A DNA stretch of 64,000 bases from Brachionus manjavacas (Eukaryota; Rotifera; Eurotatoria; Ploima; Brachionidae): assembly GCA_019054805.1 (NCBI GenBank), contig JAHQIY010000014.1, positions 1,984,001 to 2,048,000 on the forward strand, read 5' to 3'. The first letter of the stretch is position 1. Every line of letters starts with the position of its first letter. The translations under genes and the position numbers were made by a program. The notes under the pieces are model-generated. The model was not told the origin of the DNA. It searched no databases and worked only from the letters and a program-made list of their open reading frames with translations. Positions 1 to 10,792 of this stretch are shown one piece after another.

Positions 1-1
1 A

Positions 2-3000
2 GTTCAATATGATTTGAATAGAATCTTGTTAAATCTCCAAAAGTCTAATCGATCTAAAAATTTTAATTGCCAGTCTGAAGAAGGTGAGGTGAACACGAAC
101 AGAGATGAAAGCGATGAACAGTGGGAAAATTTAGAGGAAAATGCAGAAAACTGCGAAATCATTCTCGATGCTTTATCTGTTGAAAGAAATTTTGTTCTTG
201 TTAACTCAAATGTGATCGGTGGTCCAAGTGAAAGACTTTTACCAGATAAAAATTTTACAGATTCAGTAAGAAGTTTTTTTTTTATATTTTTTTTTTAATA
301 AAATTATTTTTATTTAAGAAAATTTTTGAATATAATTTCCCACTATTTGACAAACTGCCAGTTCCGAATTTTTACATTAAAAAGCCATCATTTCAAAATA
401 GAACCGGTATTTTTAAGATTTGATTTAATTAATGTTGTAAATTGAAAAGCGTTTTTAGAACCGGAATTTGAAAATTTCATAAACAACTTTAGCTTTAATG
501 AAATTACTAAGAGCGAAGAATCTCAATTGAGATGGAAGTCAGATTTTCAAAATTTGTACCTAAAATGCCTGAAAGAGTCAAAAACAAATACGGAAATTAT
601 GTCGATTGCTCTTGGCCAATTTGTAAAAATTCTGCTCAAATTAGATGCCAACAATCTCATTAGTAGGATAGAGCCAAAAACTGATATTGAGAGCATAAAA
701 TCAAAATCTGTCAACAAACAGCCTAATTTATCACAACTAAATTTTCTTGGAATTGAAAAAACAATTCAGTAAATAATTGATGGTTTTTTTTACAAAAAAA
801 ATTAATATTTAATTTTAGATATGCGGAAATGATAAAAAGACAAGGAAAACTATCAAGAGAAGAATCATTCAACAATTTGATTGAACTAATAAAATTTACT
901 AAAACTTTATTAAAAAAAAGCAATTCAAAGGCCAAAAAATCTCAGTCCAGAAGCGAGTCGTACTTAGGTAAGATTTCATAGATTTTTTTGTCTATTTTCA
1001 AACAGATGACTAAAAACTATGGATTTAAAATTAAAAAAGAGATCAATCTTTTTAATAAATTTAAAAAAAATTGCCTGGGAGATAGAAGTTATACTTTGCG
1101 TTAGCCTCTAATCTATTGACTATTGAAGTTTTTATCAATAGTTAGATTAGATGCTTTTTGAGGCAGTTAAAAAAGGTCTCATATTTACATTTCATTTGTC
1201 CATTTAAAATTTATAAAATTAAATAAATAAAAGTTTAGAAAATTAAGTAAAAAAATAAAATGCTAGAAATTGTCTGTTATTGTATGATTACAAACTATGT
1301 TCCAAGAATTATTATTTTAAAAAATTTTCGAAAAAATAATCGATTAAAAATAAATTAATTCTCTATTAAAAATTAATTTAAATCTGAATATAAATCGAAA
1401 TTTTAGAGGATTATTAGAAAAATTTACTACAGACTATTATCATAAAATAAGCACATCAAACTTTGTTTTTTTATATAGTTTAACTTAAAGTCAAAATAAA
1501 GAGCCAAGAGAAATTTCATTCATGTGTCAAAAATTTTGATTTAAAGAAAATTTAATTTAATTTTATAAATATTAATTAATGATTTTAATAATTAAAAAAT
1601 TAATTTTGTGAAAAAATTTGCAACAAAGAATGTAATTAAAAGGACAATTAAAGCATTGAATAACTTTTTTTGTTGAATCAAAGCCCTGGTTTAGGGCTTC
1701 GGTTAATAAGACGATAAGGGAAGTCCTAGATTTGAATTGAGGTTTTCAAAAAGAACCAAAAAGAACCATAAAGGTTCTTTTAAAAAAAGGACAAAGAACC
1801 CAAAAAGAACCCAAAAAGAACCATAAAGTTTCTTTGATAAAATAGGAAAAAGAACCGAAGATCTTAAGTAAAGAAATTATAAAAAAACAGAAAGAACCTC
1901 ATAAGAACCAAAAAGAACAAGAAAAAATCTGAAAGAATCAAAAATATTCATTTATAAAATTTTAAAAGAACCTTACTTTTTTATTCGAATTGATTTATAC
2001 TGAAGTTTTGTTCTTCTTTTTAAGAGCACCTTAAAGAACCAACAAGTTCATTGTCTATGGGTCTTAATGTTATATGATTGATTTTCTTAGTGTTTTTTAG
2101 TAGTTAATATTAAGACGTCATATAAAAATATATTGATTCTTAAATTTTTGATTCGGGTATGTTGTAGATTAGTGAACTATTAGTTAAAATTAAGACAAAA
2201 AAATTTTATAAAATTAAAATCCTTAATTTAATTATCCATAGTACGATTTTATTTATTTTCATATGACAATTTAATTTTTTTTTTCGGGATAATATGCTTT
2301 TTCTTATAATTATAGATTAATAGAGATTAGTTAATAGGATTGTCGAATTCAGAATACATTAAATAAATCAAATTGCTTAAAATATATCAAATAAATATCA
2401 TGATTTGATCGCTTTTTAAATAAAATATTAGGAAATAAATTTTATAAGATAAAATAATAGATTTGTTTAAACAGTCTTTTTTTCTGGAATTTTTAGTGAC
2501 TTTTATGTTACTTTAAGAAAAAAAAATTTATTAAGAATTTAATAACATTTTTTATTAGCTTTTTCTCAAGAAGAATCGTATCCAGGCTTCGACTGGTTCC
2601 TATCAACAATATTTTTAATGAACAATTGTGACTTGGATTTGAGCTATAATTTTATCTATGATTTTCATTTTTTACAAATGTCCTCTTTTTTATGGTCAGC
2701 TAGATTGTTCCACAATGATTTTTTACTCTCAAGTGTTTATGCAAAAAATGGAATTAACATTCTTTTGCCCACCACGTGTCATTACATAGAGCTTATACTC
2801 AAAATTGAGCTTCCGCTGATATTCTCGGCATTCCGCATGTCTGGTCTATCACCATCGCAAATATGCTCTAATTGGCTCAAGCAGTGTTTTTGGAATTATT
2901 TAGACTGGCCTGAAATCGTCACATACATTTCTATTTGCATTATTTACGGAGTTGATTTTCAGGCATATTTTTGTGTTTCGGTGTTAAAGCATTTGAACGA

Positions 3001-3205
3001 AAAGGCAAATACGGAGAACATCACTTCAATTTGTTGCAATCAAAATATTGTACAACATCACACAAATCGTGATTTACAAATTTATCTAAAAGAGAGCCAA
3101 ATCGAAAATTTTAAAATTGAGAATTATATTGACTTTATGTTTGATTTAGAGAAAAAATATCGCAAATACATACTGGAGGATATAAAAAAATCTTTTATAA
3201 TTTAA
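2..3205 (+). CDS. TBC1D32: TBC1D32 / protein broad-minded (BROMI), C-terminal part
   Basis: Partial gene; the 5' part lies left of the window. Exons read 2-265, 319-406, 459-768, 819-967 and 2559-3205, all with GT-AG introns and consistent phase. The last exon is diagnostic: it carries LWSARLFHNDFLLSS, STATUS-type conserved blocks such as LPTTCHYIELILKIELPLIF, FSAFRMSGLSPSQIC and QCFWNYLDWPEI, which match the C-terminal TBC-like region of BROMI as I know the family. BROMI is a ciliary protein that works with the CDK20 kinase and is needed for cilium structure and Hedgehog signalling in vertebrates; it is a catalytically atypical TBC protein. The exons before it are low-complexity and Ser/Lys/Glu-rich, as expected for the linker. 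The stop is at 3203-3205 and an AATAAA-type signal follows near 3238. The last intron (968-2558, about 1.6 kb) is very long for this window and holds the AAAAAGAACC repeats. Splice sites are by eye; the family call is firm. Confidence 0.85.
1681..2050. repeat. AAAAAGAACC short repeats in BROMI intron
   Basis: The 10-mer AAAAAGAACC and close variants recur about ten times between 1750 and 2045, some as immediate neighbours and some spaced by AT-rich filler. One copy pairs with a reversed copy (GGTTCTTTT near 1773) to give a short hairpin. At the left edge AAGCCCT and AGGGCTT (1681-1699) form a 7-bp stem. The array lies inside the large last intron of the BROMI gene. It looks like a degenerate minisatellite or the remains of an inserted element; no coding capacity is seen. 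Confidence 0.6.
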
Positions 3206-6090
3206 AATTTTGTCATTTTTAAAACTAAAATTTTTTTAATAAAAATTAAATATTTTGTGTAAAAATTTAAATCTCAGTCTTTTTAAAACCCATTTTGTCC
3301 TCGTCCTTTGATTAAAAAAATTAAAATTTTTTTTACTCAGATCCAGCAAAAAATCATACTATGAGCTGTCATAGGTCTGATTTTCATTTTAAGAAGGGTG
3401 GTTCGTGTTTGGCACGTATTCATATTTTGGGCCTGATAAATTTCGCGACCCACTGATTGTAAAAATTAATTTAAAAAATCATCAACTAGTTTTCAAAATG
3501 TTAAGTAAAAAAAGTTGTTCTAAATTGTCAAAGCAATTTAGTTTCATTATTAGATTCTACTTCAAAAATAAAATATTAATAATATATATATTAATTAATA
3601 TTTATTATTTTAATTAAATGCAAAAATTCAATATAATTTTTGAATTTTTTTTTAAATGTGTTTTGAATAAAAAAATATTAAATAAAAAAGATAATATGTA
3701 GAATTTTTTTTAGTTAAATTATAAAATTGATACCAAATATTAAAAATTGATTCAAACTAAAGATTTTGATCAAATACCATCAATTTTTTAATACTTAATA
3801 TTTTGAAGTTGAATAATAAGAAAATTAAATTTAAATTTTTTCATAAAATTAATATGAGAAGGTTTTCAATGTTTAAAAATAATTGATTAAAGATTTTTCG
3901 ATTTTTTTATGTGACGATATCTAAGAATTTTTCATAAATTTAGGCTGACTGAAATTTTTAAAAATTGAACTCTTTATCCTTAAATTTCTTTGGCCTGTTG
4001 TTAGTTCTCGTCAGGCTTAGAAATACTTTTTGACATAGTACAACGTTTATTTGTTACCATGCCTCTTAAGACAGTTTTCATAATCTACTAAAAATAGAAC
4101 TAAATCTTTAGTTTTTTTTCAAAACTTATGTTTTTATATTATACATCAAAACTAAATGGAATTCCATACGATTCAAGCTTTTAATTTCATCAACCCTAAG
4201 TAAGCTGAGCTTAGGTTGTTTGGTAAATTTACTATAATTTAAAATTGTTAAAGGGTCAAAAAAAATTCTCTTTTTAGTGCTAATCTATGAATTTTGAAGA
4301 TTTTTAAGCTTTTTTCTGTGTAAAAAATACGCTAATTCACACTTTTTACAGGAAAATGAGGCAAAAAATTAAAATTATATTAGCCTTTAAATAGTCTAAT
4401 GTAATGGCAGCTGCCTGCTTTGAATCTTTATCATCGTTAATTTATAAATACATTTGTTTTGTACTTTTTTTTACTATTTTTACTTTAAAAAGTGTGAATT
4501 AGTGTAAATTTGCGTAATTTTTTTTAATAGAAAAAAGCTTATAAAATAATGACAAATCGATACTGTTTGTAGCCTGAACTTTGGAGGTCTTATTTCTAGA
4601 TTTAACGACTTGGACATTATTTAATAAATTATTAAACAAATGTATTTTTTTAAAATAAAACCTTTGCCGCTAACAAATGAAACAATCTTTATAAAATTTG
4701 ATCAATCTTTGAGTTCTTCAATTAAAACCACTACACCAAACTGCTAATTTTATATTTTTAAACAAAATATTAAATAAATATTCTTTATGTAAAAAAAGAA
4801 AGATTTGTTTTTTGTTGATATAACCAATTATTTTTTGGCCTTTTTTTAACTTTAGGTTAAATGAAAAATGTTAAACAAAAAAAATTGTTTATTTAAGTGA
4901 TTACCGAATTAGGTTCGGTTGTTATGTTGAAAAAGAATTTTTATTTTGTTTTTCAAGCTTTTTTTACGGTCAAACACTTTGAATGTGTTTTAAGTGTAAT
5001 TTTGTCTTAAATATCTTTTTAATTGTTTTTAATTGTTTGTAAATATTATAAAGTGTTTTTTTTATTTTCTTTGAGAATTTTGATTTAAATAAAAATTAAA
5101 AATTAAGAAAAAAAATTAAATTCAGGTTTCTATAAAATGTCAAACCAAGAAGTTTGAAAATAGCAAAAACAGCATTATTTGTTTTTTTTATCTTCTAAAA
5201 TAGATTTTTGAATTTTTAAGCTTTTCACCATCTGCATAAAACAGTAAATAAGTCATCAAGAGATCGAATGCTATCATTTTAGAGAAATCTTGACAAAACT
5301 CCATTGACATGCGATTACAATTTATTCTAGTTAAATTGTAAAAATTAAATCATTCAGACTTGTGTAAAAAAAATGAATATTTTAATCTAAAATTTGAGTT
5401 GATTGACTTTATTAGAGAAAAAAATAAGATTTTAAATCACAATGTTCTGCTCGAGTTCCAGAATCTAAAAATTAAAAAAAATGTGCAGGTTTTATCTAGA
5501 ATTTTATTTTTCAACTTTAAAAATTCATACCAAGTAAAATTAAAACTAAATTGATGTTACTAAAAAAAAATGGTCGATGAGAACAATTTACAAAAAAAAT
5601 TTCTAATGTCGACACAAATGACACTTTAACTTAATGGTTTGAATCACTTTTGCCGGACAAAACTTAATGACTCAAAAACAAACAGTTTGCAGAATCACAA
5701 TCAATGTCCATTGAATTACTTTACAAAAATTTAGCCTCTTCTCGGAGAATAATTTTCAAAAAAATAAATAAAATCAAAATTTATTTTGCTAATTTAGTTT
5801 AGGATGATTTGTTTTTAAATTGTCAATGTTTTAAAAAAATAAATATCTAATTATTAATATTCAAACCTGTTGTTGTATTTTTTAATGTATGTATGTATGT
5901 GTGTGTGTATGGGTCTGTGTCGATTTAAAAAAAAAAGCGGCTGAAAAAAAATCACGAGTCTGAATGAAGTTGGACCTTGAGGAAAAAAAATTAGCAACGA
6001 GAAAAAAATTCAAAAAAGTGGAGAAAATTTTGTCAATAACAAAACGAAAAAAAAACTATTTTTTAACAAAACAAAAACCAACAAAAAATC
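3206..6090. other. AT-rich intergenic region with a foldback repeat
   Basis: No convincing gene. ORFs at 3405-3617 and 5360-5554 are short, Lys/Asn/Phe-rich and look random. A pair of inverted arms lies at about 4303-4350 and 4487-4548: both contain AAGCTTTTTTCT and, further in, CTAATTCACACTTTTTA on opposite strands, so the 245-bp segment can fold back. A TG/TATG-rich stretch at 5886-5915 probably lies in the 3' UTR of the minus-strand ELAV-like gene that ends at 6091. Confidence 0.5.
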
Positions 6091-7545
6091 CTAGGATTTT
6101 AGTTTGTGAAAAAATTTCCTAACCGCGTTAGCATTCCTACTAGGGCTACTACTGACAAAATTTATCCTATTCTCATTAGATTTAAACGATACTTGTAAGC
6201 TTCTGTTATTAAAATTAAAACCATTCATTGAATGTACAGCGAAGTTGGCCTCGTCAAACGTCTCAAAGACCACAAAGCCAAAGCCCTTCGACTGTCCTGT
6301 CTTAGGGTTCTTGATCACGTTCACTCGTTGTATCCTTCCACAATTGGAGAACAGCGAAAACAAGTCGGACTCAGAGGCGTGCGGCCCAATACCATACACA
6401 TATATGGTATTCGTGCCCAACTTGCTGTCCATGTTCACACTGTCCAAAAGATTGGCTCCGCTGCTGTTCATAAAGCTCGAGTTATGCTGCTGCTGCTGCA
6501 TGGAGGGATGCATGTGCATGTTGGGGTGCGGATAGCCCGGAGTGTTGACCATGCTGGCGCTGTTGCCGCCAGCGCCGCCGGCGCCTCCTATCAAATTGTC
6601 AAACTGAGGCAGCAGATTGTTCTGGCTGGCAAAGTTGGAATAGCCTTGTTGCTGCATCGGATTCATGGCCATGTTCCACGCATTGAAGCCGTTGGTGTTG
6701 GCGCCGTTGCCGTTGCCCATCAGCGAATTGATCGGGCTGTTCACAGCTGGATTGGCGCCGCCGATCGGGTTGTACCGGTTTTGGTGTCCGCTGTTTCGAT
6801 TTGTCTTCATTTTGCCCAGGTTGATCTGTGCGCTGTTGATGCTGGGCATCATGTTGAAGTTGGCCTGCTGCTGAAATTGGCTCTGATAGCTGAAATTGGG
6901 GTTGTTTCGGCCGTTTTGAAATTGATGACCAGTGGGCAGCTGCCGCTTCTTGGTGCCGTCTTCGTCGGCATACTTGACGAAAATGGGCTCGTTGCCGCCA
7001 TTGGGCGCAAGCGAATTGTCCAAATTTTGGATGGCCGTCTGCGCCATTTGCTTGGTCGCCATTATCACAAACCCAATGCGTCTGCTGTACGTGGTGTTTT
7101 GGTCGCGCAGGATGCGCACTTGGACCACTTGGCCGTGCTGGGCGAACAAGTCGGCCAGCTGCTGCTCGTCGTAGTTCACCGGTATGTTTCTAACGTACAG
7201 GTTTGTGTTCTTGGTCTCTTCGCAGTTGGGCCGGGCATAGGCCACCTTGAGCCGCTTGTGCTCGATTTGAAATCCGTTCAGAGTTTCGATGGCTGTCTTG
7301 GCGTCTTGTTCGTTGGCGTACTCGACAAAGCCGTAGCCGAAGCTGTAGCCTGTGTTCCGGTCGTACATCAGCTTGCAGGACTTGAGCGGCCCGATGTTCG
7401 AGAAAATCCTGTTGAAGTCGTGCTCCTTGACCGATTGAGGCAAATAGTTCACGATCAAATTGCACGGGTTGAAAGTGTTCTGGCCGCTTTTCAAGTGCGC
7501 TTGGCTGGTCCCACCCGATGTGTCAATTTTTACATTTACACTCAT
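6091..7545 (-). CDS. ELAV/Hu-type RNA-binding protein with three RRMs
   Basis: Single-exon gene of 484 codons. RRM1 (about residues 28-105) opens with NLIVNYLPQ, the hallmark of the ELAV/Sex-lethal group, and has RNP1 FGYGFVEY. RRM2 (about 114-193) starts NLYVRNIP with a weaker RNP1 (RRIGFVIM). A long Asn/Gln/Gly/Met-rich linker (about 200-375) with a QQQQ run precedes RRM3 (about 379-455), with IYVYGIGP and RNP1 KGFGFVVF. The tandem RRM pair, linker and third RRM is the ELAV layout; these proteins bind AU/U-rich RNA and control stability and alternative splicing, often in neurons. The linker is much longer than in vertebrate Hu proteins. The start at 7545 is preceded by a pyrimidine-rich stretch and TTTTTTAG, a possible splice acceptor. 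The absence of introns is notable, since ELAV genes usually have several; a retrocopy origin is possible, but the ORF is intact. The exact subfamily (ELAV, Sxl or an RBP9-like gene) is not resolved. Confidence 0.85.
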   Translation of the reverse strand: MSVNVKIDTSGGTSQAHLKSGQNTFNPCNLIVNYLPQSVKEHDFNRIFSNIGPLKSCKLMYDRNTGYSFGYGFVEYANEQDAKTAIETLNGFQIEHKRLKVAYARPNCEETKNTNLYVRNIPVNYDEQQLADLFAQHGQVVQVRILRDQNTTYSRRIGFVIMATKQMAQTAIQNLDNSLAPNGGNEPIFVKYADEDGTKKRQLPTGHQFQNGRNNPNFSYQSQFQQQANFNMMPSINSAQINLGKMKTNRNSGHQNRYNPIGGANPAVNSPINSLMGNGNGANTNGFNAWNMAMNPMQQQGYSNFASQNNLLPQFDNLIGGAGGAGGNSASMVNTPGYPHPNMHMHPSMQQQQHNSSFMNSSGANLLDSVNMDSKLGTNTIYVYGIGPHASESDLFSLFSNCGRIQRVNVIKNPKTGQSKGFGFVVFETFDEANFAVHSMNGFNFNNRSLQVSFKSNENRINFVSSSPSRNANAVRKFFHKLKS

Positions 7546-8723
7546 TTTTTTCTCTCTTCAAAAGTAGCTTTACTAAAAAAATAAAAATAAAAAAAAACAT
7601 AAATTTAATCGTAAATGTTTAGGCTAAAGGAATTTTTTATTAAAAAAATAAAAAAAAAAAGAAAGAAAAAAATAAATTAACTTTTGGATTAGAAGAATGT
7701 TGAGAGAGAGAGAAAAAAGAAAAAAAAGTGTTGCCGATTTTTTGTATGCAAGTTGCTTTACCACATTGCTGCATTCAATCGGTTGAATGATCAATTTGCG
7801 TTCACTTTAGGCTCAATGGAATCTCTTTTTTTCTAATGGAAAGTTAGCTTTGTCACGAGCAAAAAAATTATCTTAATTCTAGATTAAGGCAGTTGCTAAT
7901 CAAATATCTGTTGCTAACAATCTATCAAACATGGCAATCGCTCGTCGATTACACCATTTTGTTCTTTACTATTAAAAATTTGCGTTCACTAAATTTGTAA
8001 TTTACATTTAAAATGTTTGAATTGCGCATTTTAGGCACTTAGTGGTATGTGCGATTTTTTTTGTCTTACTAGTCATTTGACTATAGCCTAGGACAATGCG
8101 TGTTTGGGCCATTCGGAAAATGGGATATCAGATACTTAATAATAAAAAAATTTAAAAAAATTTTTATTAGTCTATTTTCATTGAGCTTCTTCTTTAAATA
8201 AATTTGTTTATATTTTTTCATAGTAAAATTTTTGCATTTAATTTGGACACTTGGAATTCTTTAATTTATTATAATTAAATGCAAGATGTGCAAAGTTGCT
8301 CATTGATAGAAAAATAATTAGATTGAACAAAACACAACAGTTCAAGTATAAACCCAAATAAACGATTAAGCTTAATTGATCAGTTGATCGAAAATTATCG
8401 TGTATTCTGTTTAGTTATCAATAAAAAAATCCATAAGATTAATTAAACAATATTCCTAATCCACCCCTAACTGAAATAAAACAAATACTCAATGCCTAAA
8501 CATGCAATACCTGCTTCTACTCATTTCAATATATTATAAAGTTTTTCAATATTTTATTTTAATTGATTTAATTTTTTTTTTCGGAAGGAATTTTTTTTCA
8601 TTTCTAAAAAAACAGGGTAATTAAGAAAATAAGATAAATGAATCCTTAGATGAACTAGAACACTGACTTTGCTGGTGGAAAACAGAGTTACTTAAAAGTC
8701 AATGGTCTTAAGTCAAGATAAAG
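7546..8723. other. Upstream region of the ELAV-like gene, no gene seen
   Basis: Contains the 5' flank and probable 5' UTR of the minus-strand ELAV-like gene, with poly-A/GA-rich tracts (for example AGAGAGAGAG near 7702). No long ORF and no recognisable repeat were found up to the foldback element that starts at 8724. Confidence 0.4.
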
Positions 8724-9056
8724 TCATGACCGCGGCCCAGAGTTGTTTTTAAGTCACAAGTCTTAAGTCAAGTCAATGACTTAATTTTTTTTTTTTTTTA
8801 AGTCAAGTGAACTAATTATCTGATTTTTAAACTAAAAAATAAATATGATTTTTTATTTTAATCCAAAAAAAGTTTAGTTTAAAATCAGAAAATTAGTTGA
8901 CTCGACTAAACTTCATTAAAAAAATGAAAAAAATTTTTAAGATATTGGCTTTGACTTAATAAAAAAGAAAATTTTTAAAGTCATGACTTTGACTTAAATT
9001 TTTGTGACTAAGACTTAAAACTGTGACTTAAAAACAAGTCTGCCGCGGCCACATGA
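8724..9056. repeat. Foldback element, near-palindromic, CCGCGG at both ends
   Basis: The two ends are inverted copies: the left arm (8724-8770) carries CATGACCGCGGCC and TTGTTTTTAAGTCACA, and the right arm (about 9008-9056) carries TGTGACTTAAAAACAAG followed by CCGCGGCCACATG. Inner arms at about 8806-8836 and 8877-8907 are also inverted (AACTAATTATCTG versus CAGAAAATTAGTTG, then TTTAAACTAAA against TTTAGTTTAAA). The whole segment could fold into one long imperfect hairpin. The motif TTAAGTC/GACTTAA recurs many times, also just outside at 8690-8720 and 9130-9160. No ORF. Most likely a foldback-type non-autonomous DNA element. Confidence 0.7.
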
Positions 9057-9289
9057 GTTTTTTGCCGTTCAAAATAATTATGGTGGTGATCAGTTTAAGC
9101 TAAAATCACTAGAATTAAATTCCAAGTCCGGACTTGACTTAAGATTTATGACTTTTAAAGTGGATGTGAAGTTCGTTACAATTCGATTCTTTGCTAAAAA
9201 CTTTTGAATGGAAAGGAATAAACTGGTTCTGATCTGCACTCCATTAAGAATGACTTAAATAAGGTGAGCTATTACTTTGCGCAATTTTA

Positions 9290-10480
9290 CAAAGTTTTTA
9301 CAGGTTGTAACATTTTACTATTTTATTTTATTTTAATTTAATTGTATTCTGTATCAAACTAGAGCTACTTCAGAATAGAAAAAATCAAATAAAAATAAAA
9401 AATCAAAATAAATTAAAATAAGTTAAAATAAAATTTAAAGAGAGTTAAATGGATATGTATTGAAAAAGAGTGTTACACGTGAAACATGTTTGCATAGTTG
9501 AAGTTTCAGGAAAAAAGAAGAAATAGTAATGCAGCAATTACAAAATGAAGTTGGGTATTCAAAATATCTTGACTCGAAACCTTCTTTGTATTCCTCCACC
9601 AGTCGGAAAACCAGTGGAATAGAATAACTCAGTTATGTCCCAACATTTCTCTCACTCAACTCAAAAAGTCGATTCGAGGCTGAAAGTAATTTAAGTTTAT
9701 TAAAGCCTCGTGATGCACGATGCTGGATGGATTATCATATTTTAACTTAAAGATAGATCTGACTGATGTTTTCTGAATTGCTTATAATTTATTGATATTA
9801 CTTTCTGAAAATGAATTCAAGCAAGTCTAAAATTGATCCGACTAAAGATTTATATAAATTTCCTAGTGTGTTTGAGTAAGACCCCATTTTTATTTGACAA
9901 TATCTTAATAATATTTAGCCTTTTGTTGCAGCGTTCTTTAATTTCATCTACTAATATATTAAAATTTAATTTAGAATCAAATTTTATACCAAAAAACTTG
10001 ATTTCTTTTTGGCTCATTATTCTGTTTCCATAATTTTTTAAGTTTAGATTATCACTCTCCTTTTTGTACTTAGAAAAGACTACTGGACACGATTATTCAA
10101 CTGATATCTCCATTTTACACTTAACGAGCCATTGTTCTAGTTCGTTGGTGTATTTATTTATCTTTTTGTTGAAATGAAGAATGTAACTAGATCAGCTGCG
10201 AAAAGCAGAGAGTATTCATTATTTGTTTTGTTTCTTTTGAGGACACCATTAATATATATACTAAATAAAAGAGGGGACTAAGTGCTGAGCCTTGAAAGAC
10301 TACTGCATTTATTTGGTATTCTTCGCTCAAGTGGTCATTCACATTTACCTTGAATGTCCTAGAGTCTAGAAAGGATCTAATCCAGTTAGTCTATTCATTT
10401 TTCAAAGAATGCTCAATTTTTGGGGAAATATCAGGAGAGATTCATAAGTTCTTTTAAAACTTCGGTATTGTGAAATTCAG
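9290..10480 (-). mobile_element. LINE relic (reverse transcriptase part plus 3' end)
   Basis: Read on the minus strand in shifting frames, the segment gives a decayed non-LTR reverse transcriptase. Near 10,340-10,250 there is a version of the GxPQGSxLSPLLFxIY block followed by the remnant of the FADD box (LLFAADL). Near 10,040-9,830 comes KFFGIKFDSKLNF followed by CNKRLNIIKILS, the usual thumb region. Around 9,790-9,600 is a C-terminal region that matches the plus-strand copy at 25,380-25,600 (LKYDNPSSIVHHEA against LKYDTPSNILHHEA). It ends in the family's 3' signature at 9345-9385 and an AT-rich tail. Many stops and frameshifts; inactive. Confidence 0.7.
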
Positions 10481-10569
10481 AACAAAAAAAAAGAATAACA
10501 TTTTGGAGAACCAGTTTATTTAATTCCATTTAAAAGTTATTAGCAAAGAACCGAATTGAAACGAATTTC

Positions 10570-10625
10570 AGAGATCCCCGGGATCTCTTAAATAGTAATG
10601 CCTTTAATAGGCTATTAAAGGCATT
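10570..10625. repeat. Two adjacent perfect hairpins
   Basis: First hairpin 10570-10588: arms AGAGATCCC and GGGATCTCT around one base. Second hairpin 10597-10625: arms AATGCCTTTAATA and TATTAAAGGCATT around GGC. Both are perfect and only 8 bases apart. They lie between a LINE relic and a LINE 3'-end signature (10749-10792). Likely part of a repeat element; function unknown. Confidence 0.6.
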
Positions 10626-10748
10626 GTGAATTTTGGAACAAAAAACAAAAACAAAAATTTAAAATTGAAATAACATTTTTAGTTTAAGTCTAAGACTTAA
10701 ACTAATGCAAAATGCAAAATTTTTTTTTATTCTTTTAAATTTATTCTT

Positions 10749-10792
10749 AATCTGAATTAGCTTTGGCTCGGCACAGATAAACAAAAAAATAA
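10749..10792 (+). repeat. LINE 3'-end signature copy
   Basis: Carries TCTGAATTAGCTTTGGCTCG then GCACAGATAAACAAAAAAATAA, a variant of the signature seen downstream of the LINE relic at 25.8 kb. Probably the 3' stub of a truncated LINE inserted on the plus strand. Confidence 0.6.

Noticed and set aside
1741-1945. Telomere-like repeat
   Set aside because: AAAAAGAACC matches no known telomere unit, copies are irregular, and it lies in an intron.
5886-5915. TATG/TG microsatellite as a functional site
   Set aside because: Simple repeat in a probable 3' UTR; no further evidence.
6232-7584. 450-codon open frame antisense to the ELAV-like gene
   Set aside because: It mirrors the GC-rich codons of the real RRM gene and has no domain; a shadow frame.
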